From: DATEDA01 sp963789885
Lineage (GTDB): Bacteria; Pseudomonadota; Gammaproteobacteria; Burkholderiales; SG8-39
Length of the DNA stretch: 64,000 nt
Reading direction: 5' to 3'
Assembly (NCBI GenBank): GCA_963789885.1
Contig: CAWBNB010000029.1
Location: 1 to 64,000 of the forward strand
Shown here: positions 27,362-37,548 of the stretch, in pieces
Position numbering within the stretch: the stretch's first letter is position 1
Layout of the letters: every line of letters starts with the position of its first letter
Notes under the pieces: model-generated
Databases searched by the model: none
Seen by the model: only the letters and a program-made list of their open reading frames with translations
What the model was told of the DNA's origin: nothing
Made by a program: the position numbers and the translations under genes

Positions 27362-28806
27362 CGGGATCGGAGGTTCCGGAACGGGAGCGTGCGCAGGTCG
27401 GCGGCTGCCGGGCCGGGGCAGTCGGCGTCGATGATCGCGACGCAGCGGTCGCGGAAGGCCGCGCGGAAATGGTTCTTCGCTTTGACGCACAGGAGCCGCG
27501 TCCGGGCGAGGTCGATGCCGTGGAGCGCAAAAAACGCGGGATCGTTGGCCGGGCCGACGCGCTCGGTGACGATCACCTGCAGCCCGCGCGCATTCAGCAC
27601 TGCCGTGCGGCCGAGCGCAACCGCGAGCCCGCGTTCCATCGGCCCGGCGTTGCGGAACTCGCCGCGCGTGAGCCGCACGACGTCGGCTTCGACCTCGACG
27701 CCGCGCCCGAACGCGCTGCCCCGCTTCCCTCCGAGCAGCAGGTTGAGGTGCGTGCCAACCCCGGCCCGCCAGGCGGTATCGACGACTTCCGGATCGCAGA
27801 AATAGGCGAAGACCACAGGCACCCGCGGGGCGCGGCGGATCAGCGCGTCGAAGAGGCCGGGGGTGTCCGCGGCGCCGCCGGAGTAGGGGTTGTCGGCCGG
27901 ATCGGTGATCGCGACGAGCCCCGGCGGCGATTCCAGCGCCTGCTTGAGAGCCGCGGCCGGCGCGACAAGCGCCGGAGCGAATTCGCCCTCTCGATCGCAG
28001 ATCGCGCCGGAGAGCTCCGCCGCGGCTTCGGCGGCCGCGGCCCGGCTTCCATCCGCATAGACCATGACCGAGGCGCCGCAATCGGGCGTATCGGCGTACG
28101 GGAAGCCCCCGAAGATCGACACGTCGAGCACCGGTGTCGCCTCGCGCGCCCGCGCGAGCGCCTGTAACGCCGACATCGGGCCGGCGTCGGTGCGCATGTT
28201 GAAGCTCCCGAGCAGGCGGCCGGTGTTCCGGATCGCGCCGACCGGCCGGATCTCGCCGGCCACCGCGCGCTCGAGCAACCCGAGCACGCGCGCCGCGGTT
28301 TCCCGCATGTCGACGTGCGGATAAGTGCGATAGCCGGAGGCGATGTCGACGAGCTGCGCCATCTCCGGGCTCAGGTTCGCGTGAAGGTCGAAGCTCGCTC
28401 CAACCGGCGTAGCGCCGACCGCGGCGCGGACGAGTTTGGCCAGATCGAGATCCGGCGCGAGCCGCGACCGGGCGATCGCCGCACCGTGGAGCGACAGATA
28501 GACGGCGTCCCAGCGCGTCCCGGCGAGATCGGCTGCGAGCTCCTCGCGGAGGGTCTCGAACACCGCGTCGTCGATCGGCCCGCCCGGGTTCGCCGAGGCG
28601 CAGCGCAGGACCGTCACCTCCCACTCCGGCCGGCTTGCCGCGAAGTCCGCCACCGCGGCGAGCTCGGTTGCCGTTCCCCGGGCCGTTGCGACCGCGGCCT
28701 CGCCCTTCGCCCATTCGCGCCCTTCGAAGGCCGCGCGACCGGTCGGTACCGGACTGAACGCATTGCCCTCGAACCAGAGTCGGAAGACGGCGAGTTTCTT
28801 TTTCAC
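27358..28806 (-). CDS. M81-family (MlrC-like) metallopeptidase, 482 aa
   Basis: The N-terminal DUF1485 domain begins KLAVFRLWFEGNAFSPVPT and contains YLSLHGAAIA, GASFDLHANLSPEM and GYRTYPHVDMRETAARV, where His and Asp residues provide probable zinc ligands. The C-terminal MlrC domain includes AITDPADNPYSGGAADT. MlrC of Sphingomonas hydrolyses linear microcystin; most relatives act on unknown small peptides or amides. Bug receptors and M81 enzymes often neighbour each other in betaproteobacteria, so the lost Bug protein may have served the same substrate. Confidence 0.88.
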   Translation of the reverse strand: MKKKLAVFRLWFEGNAFSPVPTGRAAFEGREWAKGEAAVATARGTATELAAVADFAASRPEWEVTVLRCASANPGGPIDDAVFETLREELAADLAGTRWDAVYLSLHGAAIARSRLAPDLDLAKLVRAAVGATPVGASFDLHANLSPEMAQLVDIASGYRTYPHVDMRETAARVLGLLERAVAGEIRPVGAIRNTGRLLGSFNMRTDAGPMSALQALARAREATPVLDVSIFGGFPYADTPDCGASVMVYADGSRAAAAEAAAELSGAICDREGEFAPALVAPAAALKQALESPPGLVAITDPADNPYSGGAADTPGLFDALIRRAPRVPVVFAYFCDPEVVDTAWRAGVGTHLNLLLGGKRGSAFGRGVEVEADVVRLTRGEFRNAGPMERGLAVALGRTAVLNARGLQVIVTERVGPANDPAFFALHGIDLARTRLLCVKAKNHFRAAFRDRCVAIIDADCPGPAAADLRTLPFRNLRSR

Positions 28807-28906
28807 TACAGAACCTTATGCCAGGGACTTGATTGATCGGACGGCCAGAACCATCTATCGTTCAACACGACGGCCCGGACCCGGGCCGATGCTACCCGAG
28901 GATCCG

Positions 28907-29314
28907 ATGGCGTCGCGCGACCCGAACCGGTGGATGTGGGCGGAAGCCCTGCAGATGCTCGACGAGGCGAACCGCCTCCAGCGGCGTTTTTTCGAGGTCA
29001 GCGTGCGGCCCGCGGCACAGCCCCGGTGGGAGCCGCCGGTCGACATCTTCGAGTCGGAGGACGAGCTGTGGCTGTTCTACGCGCTCCCCGGCGTGCAGGC
29101 GGGGCAGGTGGAGGCGACGATCGAAGCGAACGAGCTGGTGGTCCGCGGCGATCGCCAGCTGCCGCCGGTGGCGCTCACCACCACGATCCGGCGGCTCGAG
29201 CTGCCTCACGGCCGGTTCGAGCGGCGCATCACGCTGCCCCCCGGACGCTACGACCTGATGACGCGCGAGCTCGACCGGGGCCATCTCGTGATCGGCCTGC
29301 GGAAAATCGCCTGA
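28907..29314 (+). CDS. Hsp20/alpha-crystallin small heat-shock protein, 135 aa
   Basis: The alpha-crystallin domain starts near residue 43 (PPVDIFESEDELWLFYALPG), continues with ANELVVRGDRQLP and ends RGHLVIGLRKIA. A usual IXI-type C-terminal motif is absent. The ATG at 28907 has GAGG eight bases upstream; the ATG at 28889 is an alternative. It is an ATP-independent holdase. It lies 14 bases upstream of lon and is probably co-transcribed, pairing a chaperone with a protease for damaged proteins. Confidence 0.85.
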   Translation: MASRDPNRWMWAEALQMLDEANRLQRRFFEVSVRPAAQPRWEPPVDIFESEDELWLFYALPGVQAGQVEATIEANELVVRGDRQLPPVALTTTIRRLELPHGRFERRITLPPGRYDLMTRELDRGHLVIGLRKIA

Positions 29315-29328
29315 CGGCGGCAAGGACC

Positions 29329-31767
<2,439 letters not shown>

Positions 31768-31842
31768 GCCGGCGCCTCCCGCCGTCCGCGTCAGCCGCGG
31801 TGGCCTCGACGATGGGGAGCTTCTCGAAAGAGCCCTTAAGTA

Positions 31843-31871
31843 GGCCGCGCGAGGGTGCGGAGCGCGCGGCC
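31843..31871. other. Strong inverted repeat downstream of lon
   Basis: GGCCGCGCG (31843-31851) and CGCGCGGCC (31863-31871) form a perfect 9-bp stem with an 11-base loop. There is no T-run after it on the + strand, so it is not a classical terminator. It may stabilise the lon transcript end or end it with Rho. Confidence 0.5.
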
Positions 31872-31879
31872 GGTCCACC

Positions 31880-31904
31880 AAAAAGAGACGGCCCGGGGGC
31901 CGTC
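31880..31904 (-). terminator. Rho-independent terminator of the candidate small RNA
   Basis: Read on the minus strand, GACGGCC, loop CCCG and GGCCGTC form a 7-bp GC-rich stem, followed by TCTTTTT. The T-run exists only in this orientation, which fixes the strand of the transcript. Confidence 0.75.
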
Positions 31905-32017
31905 AACAGGGAGGAAGAGCGCGATGACCAGCGCTCTCGGAGGTAAGGGGCCTGCCGGCGATTCGCCGACGCTCTGCAACGCTACCTCTCTGGCGTTGCA
32001 GCAGCGTTAAGGCAGTC
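31880..32017 (-). ncRNA. Candidate small RNA, about 138 nt, with four hairpins
   Basis: On the minus strand a promoter is followed by four successive stems and a terminator, with no ORF. Stem 1 pairs GCAACGC with GCGTTGC (31976-31999). Stem 2 pairs CGGCGA with TCGCCG (31956-31968). Stem 3 pairs AGAGCGC with GCGCTCT (31916-31937). Stem 4 is the terminator. The linkers are C-rich and include CTTACCTCCG and TCCTCCCTG, complementary to ribosome-binding sites. The loop of stem 1 (GAGGTA) can pair with TACCTC in a linker, which could hide or expose that motif. I cannot assign it to a known RNA family. Confidence 0.6.
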
Positions 32018-32023
32018 GCTTCG

Positions 32024-32052
32024 ACTATAGGAGATGCCGGGCGTCTGCTCAA
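32024..32052 (-). promoter_or_regulatory. Sigma-70 promoter of the candidate small RNA
   Basis: On the minus strand TTGAGC (32047-32052) and TATAGT (32024-32029) are separated by exactly 17 bases. Four of six and five of six positions agree with the consensus. Transcription should start near 32017. No coding gene lies downstream in this orientation before the terminator. Confidence 0.6.
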
Positions 32053-32192
32053 CATGACGGTGTCGTGCGCCCGATCGCGCCGTATCTCCCTGACAGACCA
32101 ATGGGAATCGGCTAACCGGTTCAGTGGACGCGGAAAAGTAGCCTCGATACGGCCGGTTTTGGTATCCCAGTTTCGCGCCTAGGCCATTTGGT

Positions 32193-32930
32193 CTAGGCCG
32201 ACGGTCGAGGCGCAAGCGGCCCCGAATCCCCGGCGTAGATCCGGTCATTGATCTGGCGCTCGCGCGTCTCGACGATCCGCAGAAATTCGTCGGCACCCCG
32301 CATGTGCCGGAACGCCTGCAGCCCACGCGCGAGGAAGTCATGGAGCGCACCGAGCCCCGCGCTGCGCGCCGGCCCCTCCATCACGCGCAATGCGCCGCCG
32401 AGCAGCGGCTTGTGGGCAAGACGGTCGAGCGCGGCGCCGATCTCGCCCGTGAGCACGATCTGGCGTTCGCGGTCGGCGCGCGTGCCGGCGGTGCGATAGG
32501 CACCGGCGTAGGCCCCCTCGGTGATCACCGGCGCGGGAGAAGAATCCCGCCGACGCAGTTCCTCGACGAGCGCGAGGTCGAGCCGCTCCGACAGGGCGTC
32601 CAGTTCGACGGCGCGCGCGATGGTGTCGAGCGCGGCCGCGGGCATTACGCGTACCAGCATCGGAAGGATGCGCGCGACACCCTCGTCGCGCGCGGCGACG
32701 TCCTTCGCCCCGTACAGATCGGAGAGGAAGAACGCTGCCGCCGGGCCGTAGCGCGAGCTCGCGAGGAGATCGGAGTACGTGCGCTCGAGCCGCTGCGCCT
32801 GGAAGGCACGCAGCGCGAGCCGCCAAGCCTGCCGCGGGGCGTCGGCGCGCGCGCCGCCGCGCAGCGCGCGGACATCGGTCAGGTGATCCCGGAGCCGCTG
32901 CGCGGCGTCGGCGGCGGAAGGCTTCGGCAC
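32193..32930 (-). CDS. Conserved hypothetical protein with FFLxxLYG motif, 245 aa
   Basis: The protein is alpha-helical and soluble. Its central sequence RYGPAAAFFLSDLYGAKDVAARD corresponds to a motif (FFLxDLYG..D..RD) that I associate with a family of uncharacterised proteobacterial proteins. A later region is IVLTGEIGAALDRLAHKPLL. There is no signal peptide or membrane segment. No function is known to me. It stands alone, divergent from the aldehyde dehydrogenase operon and upstream of the small RNA. Confidence 0.7.
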   Translation of the reverse strand: MPKPSAADAAQRLRDHLTDVRALRGGARADAPRQAWRLALRAFQAQRLERTYSDLLASSRYGPAAAFFLSDLYGAKDVAARDEGVARILPMLVRVMPAAALDTIARAVELDALSERLDLALVEELRRRDSSPAPVITEGAYAGAYRTAGTRADRERQIVLTGEIGAALDRLAHKPLLGGALRVMEGPARSAGLGALHDFLARGLQAFRHMRGADEFLRIVETRERQINDRIYAGDSGPLAPRPSA

Positions 32931-33048
32931 GCCGGCGATTATAGGAGTCCAGGGCGAGCGCGCCGAAGCCGCATTAGAGGCGGGGCTCTACGGGCGTGCC
33001 GAGACCCCCGGATTAGAATGCCCCGTCGTCAGCTGCACCTTGCGCCGC

Positions 33049-34482
33049 ATGCTTGCCGATCCGATGCACAGGCTCGACCCGGAGGTCGCCGCGCTACGCG
33101 AAACGTTCGCGCGGCAGCGGGAGGCCGCTGCGCGCGATCCGTATCCGGACGCGGCGACGCGCGACCGACGCCTTGCTGCCCTCGGGCGACTGCTGCGCGA
33201 TAACGTCGACGCAATCGCCGGCGCGATCGCGCGCGACTTCGGGCATCGCTCTCACCATGAGACCCGGCTGCTCGAGATCTTCCCGAGCCTCGAAGCCGTC
33301 AAGCATGCGCGCAGGCACCTGCGCCGCTGGATGAGGCCGGAGCGGCGCGGTGTCTCGCTCTGGTTCCAGCCCGGCCGGGCGCGCATCCTCGCGCAGCCGC
33401 TCGGCGTCGCCGGCATCGTCGTGCCGTGGAACTACCCGATCTACCTCGCCGCCGGCCCGCTCGTGGCGGCACTGGCCGCCGGCAACCGCGTCATGATCAA
33501 GATGTCGGAGCTCGTGCCGGCGACGGGTGCGTTGCTTGCAGCGCTCGTCGCCAAATCGTTCGCCCGCGACGAGGTATGCATAGTCAACGGCGACGCCGAC
33601 GTCGCGCGCGCGTTTGCCGCGCTGCCATTCGATCATCTGCTGTTCACCGGTTCGACCGCCGTCGGGCGCGCGGTGATGCGTGCCGCGGCGGAAAACCTCA
33701 CGCCGGTCACGCTCGAGCTGGGGGGCAAGTCTCCCGCGATCGTCGCGCCGGGCTACCCGCTCGCCGCAGCCGCCGAGCGGATCGTGGTCGGGAAGCTGAT
33801 GAATGCCGGGCAGACGTGCATCGCGCCGGACTATGCGCTGGTGCCGGCGGCCGATGCCGACGCCTTCGTGGAGGCGGCGCGCCGCGTCGTCGCGGCGTGC
33901 TGGCCGGATCCGATGCGTTCGCCGGACTACACCGCGATCGTCGACGGCCGCCACTTCAGCCGGTTGACCGGGTATCTCGAAGAGGCGCGCGCGCGAGGCG
34001 CGGAGGTGGTGACGCTAAGCCCTGGCGCGGCGCCGGATGCGTCGACGCGGCGGATCCCGCCGACGATCGTGCGCGGTGCCCCCGACGACACCCGCGTGAT
34101 GCGGGAGGAGATCTTCGGACCGATCCTGCCGGTGGTGCCGTACCGGGAGTTCGACGAGGCGCTCGCCTACGTCAACGCCCGGCCGCGGCCGCTCGCGCTC
34201 TATCACTTCGACCGCGACGAGCGCCGGATCTCGCGCGTGCTGACGCAAACCGTGGCAGGCGGCGTGACGATCAACGACACCATCCTCCACATCGCGCAGG
34301 ACGATCTGCCGTTCGGCGGCGTGGGGGCGAGCGGCATGGGGCAGTATCACGGCCGCGACGGCTTCGACGCGTTCTCGAAGCGGAAGGGCGTGTTCCGGCA
34401 GGCGCGCGTCAACGCGATCGGGCTGTTCAAACCGCCATACCGAAAACGCTTCGAACGGCTCGTGAGCTTCCTGCTGCGCTGA
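33049..34482 (+). CDS. Aldehyde dehydrogenase, coniferyl-aldehyde dehydrogenase type, 477 aa
   Basis: The NAD-binding region has GVAGIVVPWNYPIYLAAGPL and LLFTGSTAVGRAVM. The active-site Glu lies in VTLELGGKSPAIVAPG and the nucleophilic Cys in NAGQTCIAPDYAL. The short length and C-terminal GMGQYHGRDGFDAFSKRKGV place it with coniferyl aldehyde dehydrogenase-like and membrane-associated fatty-aldehyde dehydrogenase enzymes. The start could be TTG 33040, ATG 33049 or ATG 33064. Its stop overlaps the next gene by one base (TGATG). With the GMC oxidase below it would convert an alcohol through an aldehyde to an acid. Confidence 0.85.
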   Translation: MLADPMHRLDPEVAALRETFARQREAAARDPYPDAATRDRRLAALGRLLRDNVDAIAGAIARDFGHRSHHETRLLEIFPSLEAVKHARRHLRRWMRPERRGVSLWFQPGRARILAQPLGVAGIVVPWNYPIYLAAGPLVAALAAGNRVMIKMSELVPATGALLAALVAKSFARDEVCIVNGDADVARAFAALPFDHLLFTGSTAVGRAVMRAAAENLTPVTLELGGKSPAIVAPGYPLAAAAERIVVGKLMNAGQTCIAPDYALVPAADADAFVEAARRVVAACWPDPMRSPDYTAIVDGRHFSRLTGYLEEARARGAEVVTLSPGAAPDASTRRIPPTIVRGAPDDTRVMREEIFGPILPVVPYREFDEALAYVNARPRPLALYHFDRDERRISRVLTQTVAGGVTINDTILHIAQDDLPFGGVGASGMGQYHGRDGFDAFSKRKGVFRQARVNAIGLFKPPYRKRFERLVSFLLR

Positions 34483-34994
34483 TGGCGAGCCGGCGCAAGT
34501 TCCTCAAGTTCGGCGTCGCGGGTGCGCTGCTGCTCGCCGCGGCGCGCGCGGGCCGCGCGCAACCCGGCTATCGGGCGGCGGGAGGCAGCGACACGCTCCG
34601 GGTCCTGCGCGAGGCGGACCGGGAGGTGCTTGCCGCCATCACGCCGGCGATCCTTGCGGGCACCGGTGCGACGGGGCCCGGCCTCGCAGCCGCGATCGGC
34701 AGCATCGACCGTGCGGTGGCCGGGCTCCCGCCTCACCTCCAGGATGAAGTCGGGCAGCTCCTCGCGCTGCTCGCCTCCTGGCCTGGCCGCCGCTGGGTGG
34801 CTGGAGTCGGCGTGCCGTGGCGGCAAGCCCCGGTCGCCGAGGTCTCGGCGTTCCTCGAACGCTGGCGGTTCAGTCGCTGGGCGCTGCTTCAGCAGGGCTA
34901 TCACGCGCTGCACGACCTCGTCCTCGCGGCGTGGTACGCCCGGCCGGACAGCTGGGCGCCAATCGGCTACCCCGGGCCGCCCGAGGTCGGGTGA
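34482..34994 (+). CDS. Tat-exported small subunit of a GMC oxidoreductase (gluconate-DH subunit 3-like), 170 aa
   Basis: The N-terminus has the twin-arginine pattern SRRKFLKFGVAGALLLAAAR, so a folded protein should be exported, probably carrying the large subunit with it. The body is helical (READREVLAAITPAILAG), recalling the gamma subunit of membrane gluconate 2-dehydrogenase and related alcohol dehydrogenases. Overlaps at both ends (TGATG with the upstream gene, GTGA with the downstream one) show tight coupling. The large subunit itself lacks a signal peptide, which supports hitch-hiker export. Confidence 0.7.
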   Translation: MASRRKFLKFGVAGALLLAAARAGRAQPGYRAAGGSDTLRVLREADREVLAAITPAILAGTGATGPGLAAAIGSIDRAVAGLPPHLQDEVGQLLALLASWPGRRWVAGVGVPWRQAPVAEVSAFLERWRFSRWALLQQGYHALHDLVLAAWYARPDSWAPIGYPGPPEVG

Positions 34995-36586
34995 TCCGCG
35001 ATCCGATTCGCGAAGGGCTCGCGGCGGGGTGGAAGGTCACGGACGCCGCCGCTCTCGACCGCGACCTCGCGCTCGATGCCGACGTCGCGATCGTCGGTAC
35101 CGGCGCCGGGGGCGGTGTCACCGCGGAAATCCTGGCGGCGGCCGGCCTCGACGTCGTGCTGATCGAGGAGGGCGCGCTCAGGAGCTCGAGCGACTTCCAC
35201 ATGCTCGAGGCCGAAGCCTATCCTCAGCTCTACCAGGAATCGGCCGCGCGGAAGACCCTCGACAAGGCGATCACCATCCTCCAGGGTCGCTGCGTCGGCG
35301 GGTCGACTACGGTGAACTGGACGTCGAGCTTCCGCACGCCGGCGCCCACCCTCGCGTACTGGCGCGACCGGTTCGGGCTGGTCGATCTTTCGCCGGCTGC
35401 GCTCGCGCCCTGGTTCGAGCGTATGGAGGAGCGCCTGGCGATCCGCGAGTGGACGGTACCGCCGAACGAGAACAACGCGGCGCTTGCACGCGGAGCCGCC
35501 AGGCTCGGCATCGCGACCGGCGGCATCCGCCGCAACGTCAGCGGCTGCTGGAACATCGGCTATTGCGGGATGGGCTGTCCGACGAATGCCAAACAGTCGA
35601 TGCTCGTGACGACGATTCCGGGCGCGCTCGCGCGTGGGGCGCGGCTCGTCTGCGGCGCACGGGCAGACCGCCTCGCGCTCCGCGGCAGCCGGGCGGCGCA
35701 TCTCGAGTGCTCGGCGCTCGATCCTCGGGGCGTCCGGCCGGCCGGCCCACGGGTCCGGATCCGGGCTCGACACTATGTATTGGCTGCCGGGGCGATCGGC
35801 ACCCCCGCGCTGCTCCTCCGGAGCGGTGCGCCCGACCCGCAGCGGACGCTTGGCCGCCGCACGTTCCTTCACCCGACAGTGGTATCGGCGGCAGTGATGC
35901 CGCAGCGGATCGACGGATACGCCGGGGCGCCGCAAACGATCTACTCCGACCATTTTCTCGAGCGCGGGCCGATCGACGGCCCGATCGGCTTCAAGCTGGA
36001 GACCCCGCCGCTCCACCCCGTCCTCTTCGCGATGACGCACCAGGGATTCGGGGCGGCGCACGCCGAGGGGATGGCGCAGTTCGCCCGCACGCACGCGCTG
36101 ATCGCATTACTGCGGGACGGCTTCCATCCGGCGAGCGAGGGCGGCAACGTCGGGCTGCGCGCCGACGGCTCGCCGGTGCTCGCGTACCCCTTGACGCCGT
36201 TCCTCTGGGACGGAGTCCGGCGGGCACTGGCCGCGATGGCGGAGATCCAGTTCGCGGCGGGGGCGACCAACGTCCTTCCCGTGCACGAACGCGCGCGGCC
36301 GTATGCCTCGTGGGCCGAGGCGCGCGCGGCGATCGAGGCGCTGCCCCTCCAACCGCTTCTGACGCGCGTGGTGTCGGCGCACGTCATGGGCGGCTGCGGG
36401 ATGGCGGACTCGCCCAGCCGGGGCGTGGTCGACAGCCTCGGGCGGCATTTCCAGCTCGAGAACGTCTCCGTCCACGACGGCTCGGTGTTCCCGACCAGCC
36501 TGGGGGCGAACCCCCAGCTCTCGATCTATGCGCTCATCGCGCGCAATGCGACGCTCCTGACGGAGCGGCTCAAAGCGGGTCGCTAG
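34991..36586 (+). CDS. GMC-family FAD-dependent alcohol oxidoreductase, 531 aa
   Basis: The FAD-binding fold is seen in DVAIVGTGAGGGVTAEILAA followed by GLDVVLIEEG. The GMC signature lies around LQGRCVGGSTTVNWTSSFRT, and the C-terminal catalytic region is HVMGGCGMADSPSRGVVDS followed by SVFPTSLGANPQLSIYAL. The CWNIGYCGMGCPTNAKQSML segment resembles long-chain alcohol oxidases. The GTG start at 34991 overlaps the small-subunit stop. The enzyme should oxidise an alcohol, plausibly long-chain or aromatic, and pass electrons on to a carrier. Its substrate is not determined by sequence. Confidence 0.85.
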   Translation: MIRDPIREGLAAGWKVTDAAALDRDLALDADVAIVGTGAGGGVTAEILAAAGLDVVLIEEGALRSSSDFHMLEAEAYPQLYQESAARKTLDKAITILQGRCVGGSTTVNWTSSFRTPAPTLAYWRDRFGLVDLSPAALAPWFERMEERLAIREWTVPPNENNAALARGAARLGIATGGIRRNVSGCWNIGYCGMGCPTNAKQSMLVTTIPGALARGARLVCGARADRLALRGSRAAHLECSALDPRGVRPAGPRVRIRARHYVLAAGAIGTPALLLRSGAPDPQRTLGRRTFLHPTVVSAAVMPQRIDGYAGAPQTIYSDHFLERGPIDGPIGFKLETPPLHPVLFAMTHQGFGAAHAEGMAQFARTHALIALLRDGFHPASEGGNVGLRADGSPVLAYPLTPFLWDGVRRALAAMAEIQFAAGATNVLPVHERARPYASWAEARAAIEALPLQPLLTRVVSAHVMGGCGMADSPSRGVVDSLGRHFQLENVSVHDGSVFPTSLGANPQLSIYALIARNATLLTERLKAGR

Positions 36587-36587
36587 C

Positions 36588-37490
36588 ATGCTGGCGCGAG
36601 TGCTGCGGCTCCTGCTCGTGGCGCTCGCGCTCGGAGCCGTCGCCGCGGCGTGGTGGCTCGGGACCTGGTTGGGTCTCGGGCCGGGCGCAGTCGTGCTGGT
36701 CGCGGCCGTGCTGTTCTTCGCCGTGCCGGCCACGATGATCCTGGTGACGTTCGCGATCGCGTGGCGCCACCGGACGTTGCCGCCGCCGGAGCTTCGCATC
36801 GGCCCGGTAGCGGCGATCGGCTGCGTGCTGTACGAGATTTTCAGCTACACGGCGGTCTACGTATTCCTCCAGCCGTTTCCGCGCCTCGTGCTTCCGTCCG
36901 GGCAGGGCGACGCGCCGGGCGCGCGGCCTCCGGTCGTCCTCGTGCACGGATACATGTGCAACGCCGGTGGCTGGGCCTGGTTCGCTCGCTATCTGATCGC
37001 CCGTGGATACGCCGTCCACGCGGTAACCCTCGAACCCCTGTTCGTGCAGATCGAGGACTACGTGGAGCCGCTCGCCAGGACGGTGAACGACGCCGTGCGT
37101 CCGGGCGAGCGCGCAATCCTCGTCGGCCACAGCATGGGCGGGCTCGTATGCCGCGCCTACGCGCGCCGCTTCGGCGCCGCCCGGATCGCGCGGCTCGTTA
37201 CGCTCGGCGCGCCCCACCACGGGAGCGCGCTCGCCCCCATCGGTCACGGTGCCGACGCGCTCGACATGCGGCCAATGGCGGAATGGCTGCGCGGGCTCGC
37301 CGCGTCCGAGCAGGGTGGTCCGCCCGTGCCGATCACGTCGATCTACAGCTGCCACGACAACTTCGTCGCGCCACAGGACTCGAGCGTCCTTGTCGGCGCG
37401 AAGAACGTGCCGCTAGCAGGGCTCGGGCACCTCAGCCTGCTCTTCTCCCGGCGGGTGGCGGCGCTGGTCAGGGCGGAGCTGGAGAGCTAG
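36588..37490 (+). CDS. Membrane-anchored alpha/beta-hydrolase (lipase-like), 300 aa
   Basis: Two N-terminal membrane segments (LLLVALALGAVAAAWWLG and AVVLVAAVLFFAVPATMILV) precede an alpha/beta-hydrolase domain. Motifs are PPVVLVHGYMCNAGGWAWF for the oxyanion region, the nucleophile elbow VGHSMGGLVCRAYA, LGAPHHGSALAP, and a His in GLGHLSLLFS. The nucleophile motif GHSMGG is that of triacylglycerol lipases and esterases. It begins one base after the GMC stop, so it belongs to the same operon and could release the fatty alcohol or acid the other enzymes use. Confidence 0.82.
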   Translation: MLARVLRLLLVALALGAVAAAWWLGTWLGLGPGAVVLVAAVLFFAVPATMILVTFAIAWRHRTLPPPELRIGPVAAIGCVLYEIFSYTAVYVFLQPFPRLVLPSGQGDAPGARPPVVLVHGYMCNAGGWAWFARYLIARGYAVHAVTLEPLFVQIEDYVEPLARTVNDAVRPGERAILVGHSMGGLVCRAYARRFGAARIARLVTLGAPHHGSALAPIGHGADALDMRPMAEWLRGLAASEQGGPPVPITSIYSCHDNFVAPQDSSVLVGAKNVPLAGLGHLSLLFSRRVAALVRAELES

Positions 37491-37548
37491 TCCGGGATCC
37501 GATCCGACGGGGGCGCAGCCGGGCCGGGCGACGGCAGGAGAGTTGCCC

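Noticed and set aside
31905..31999. CsrA/RsmA-sequestering RNA on the + strand (GGAGG motifs in loops)
   Set aside because: The promoter and the T-run terminator are both on the minus strand, so transcription in that direction is far better supported.
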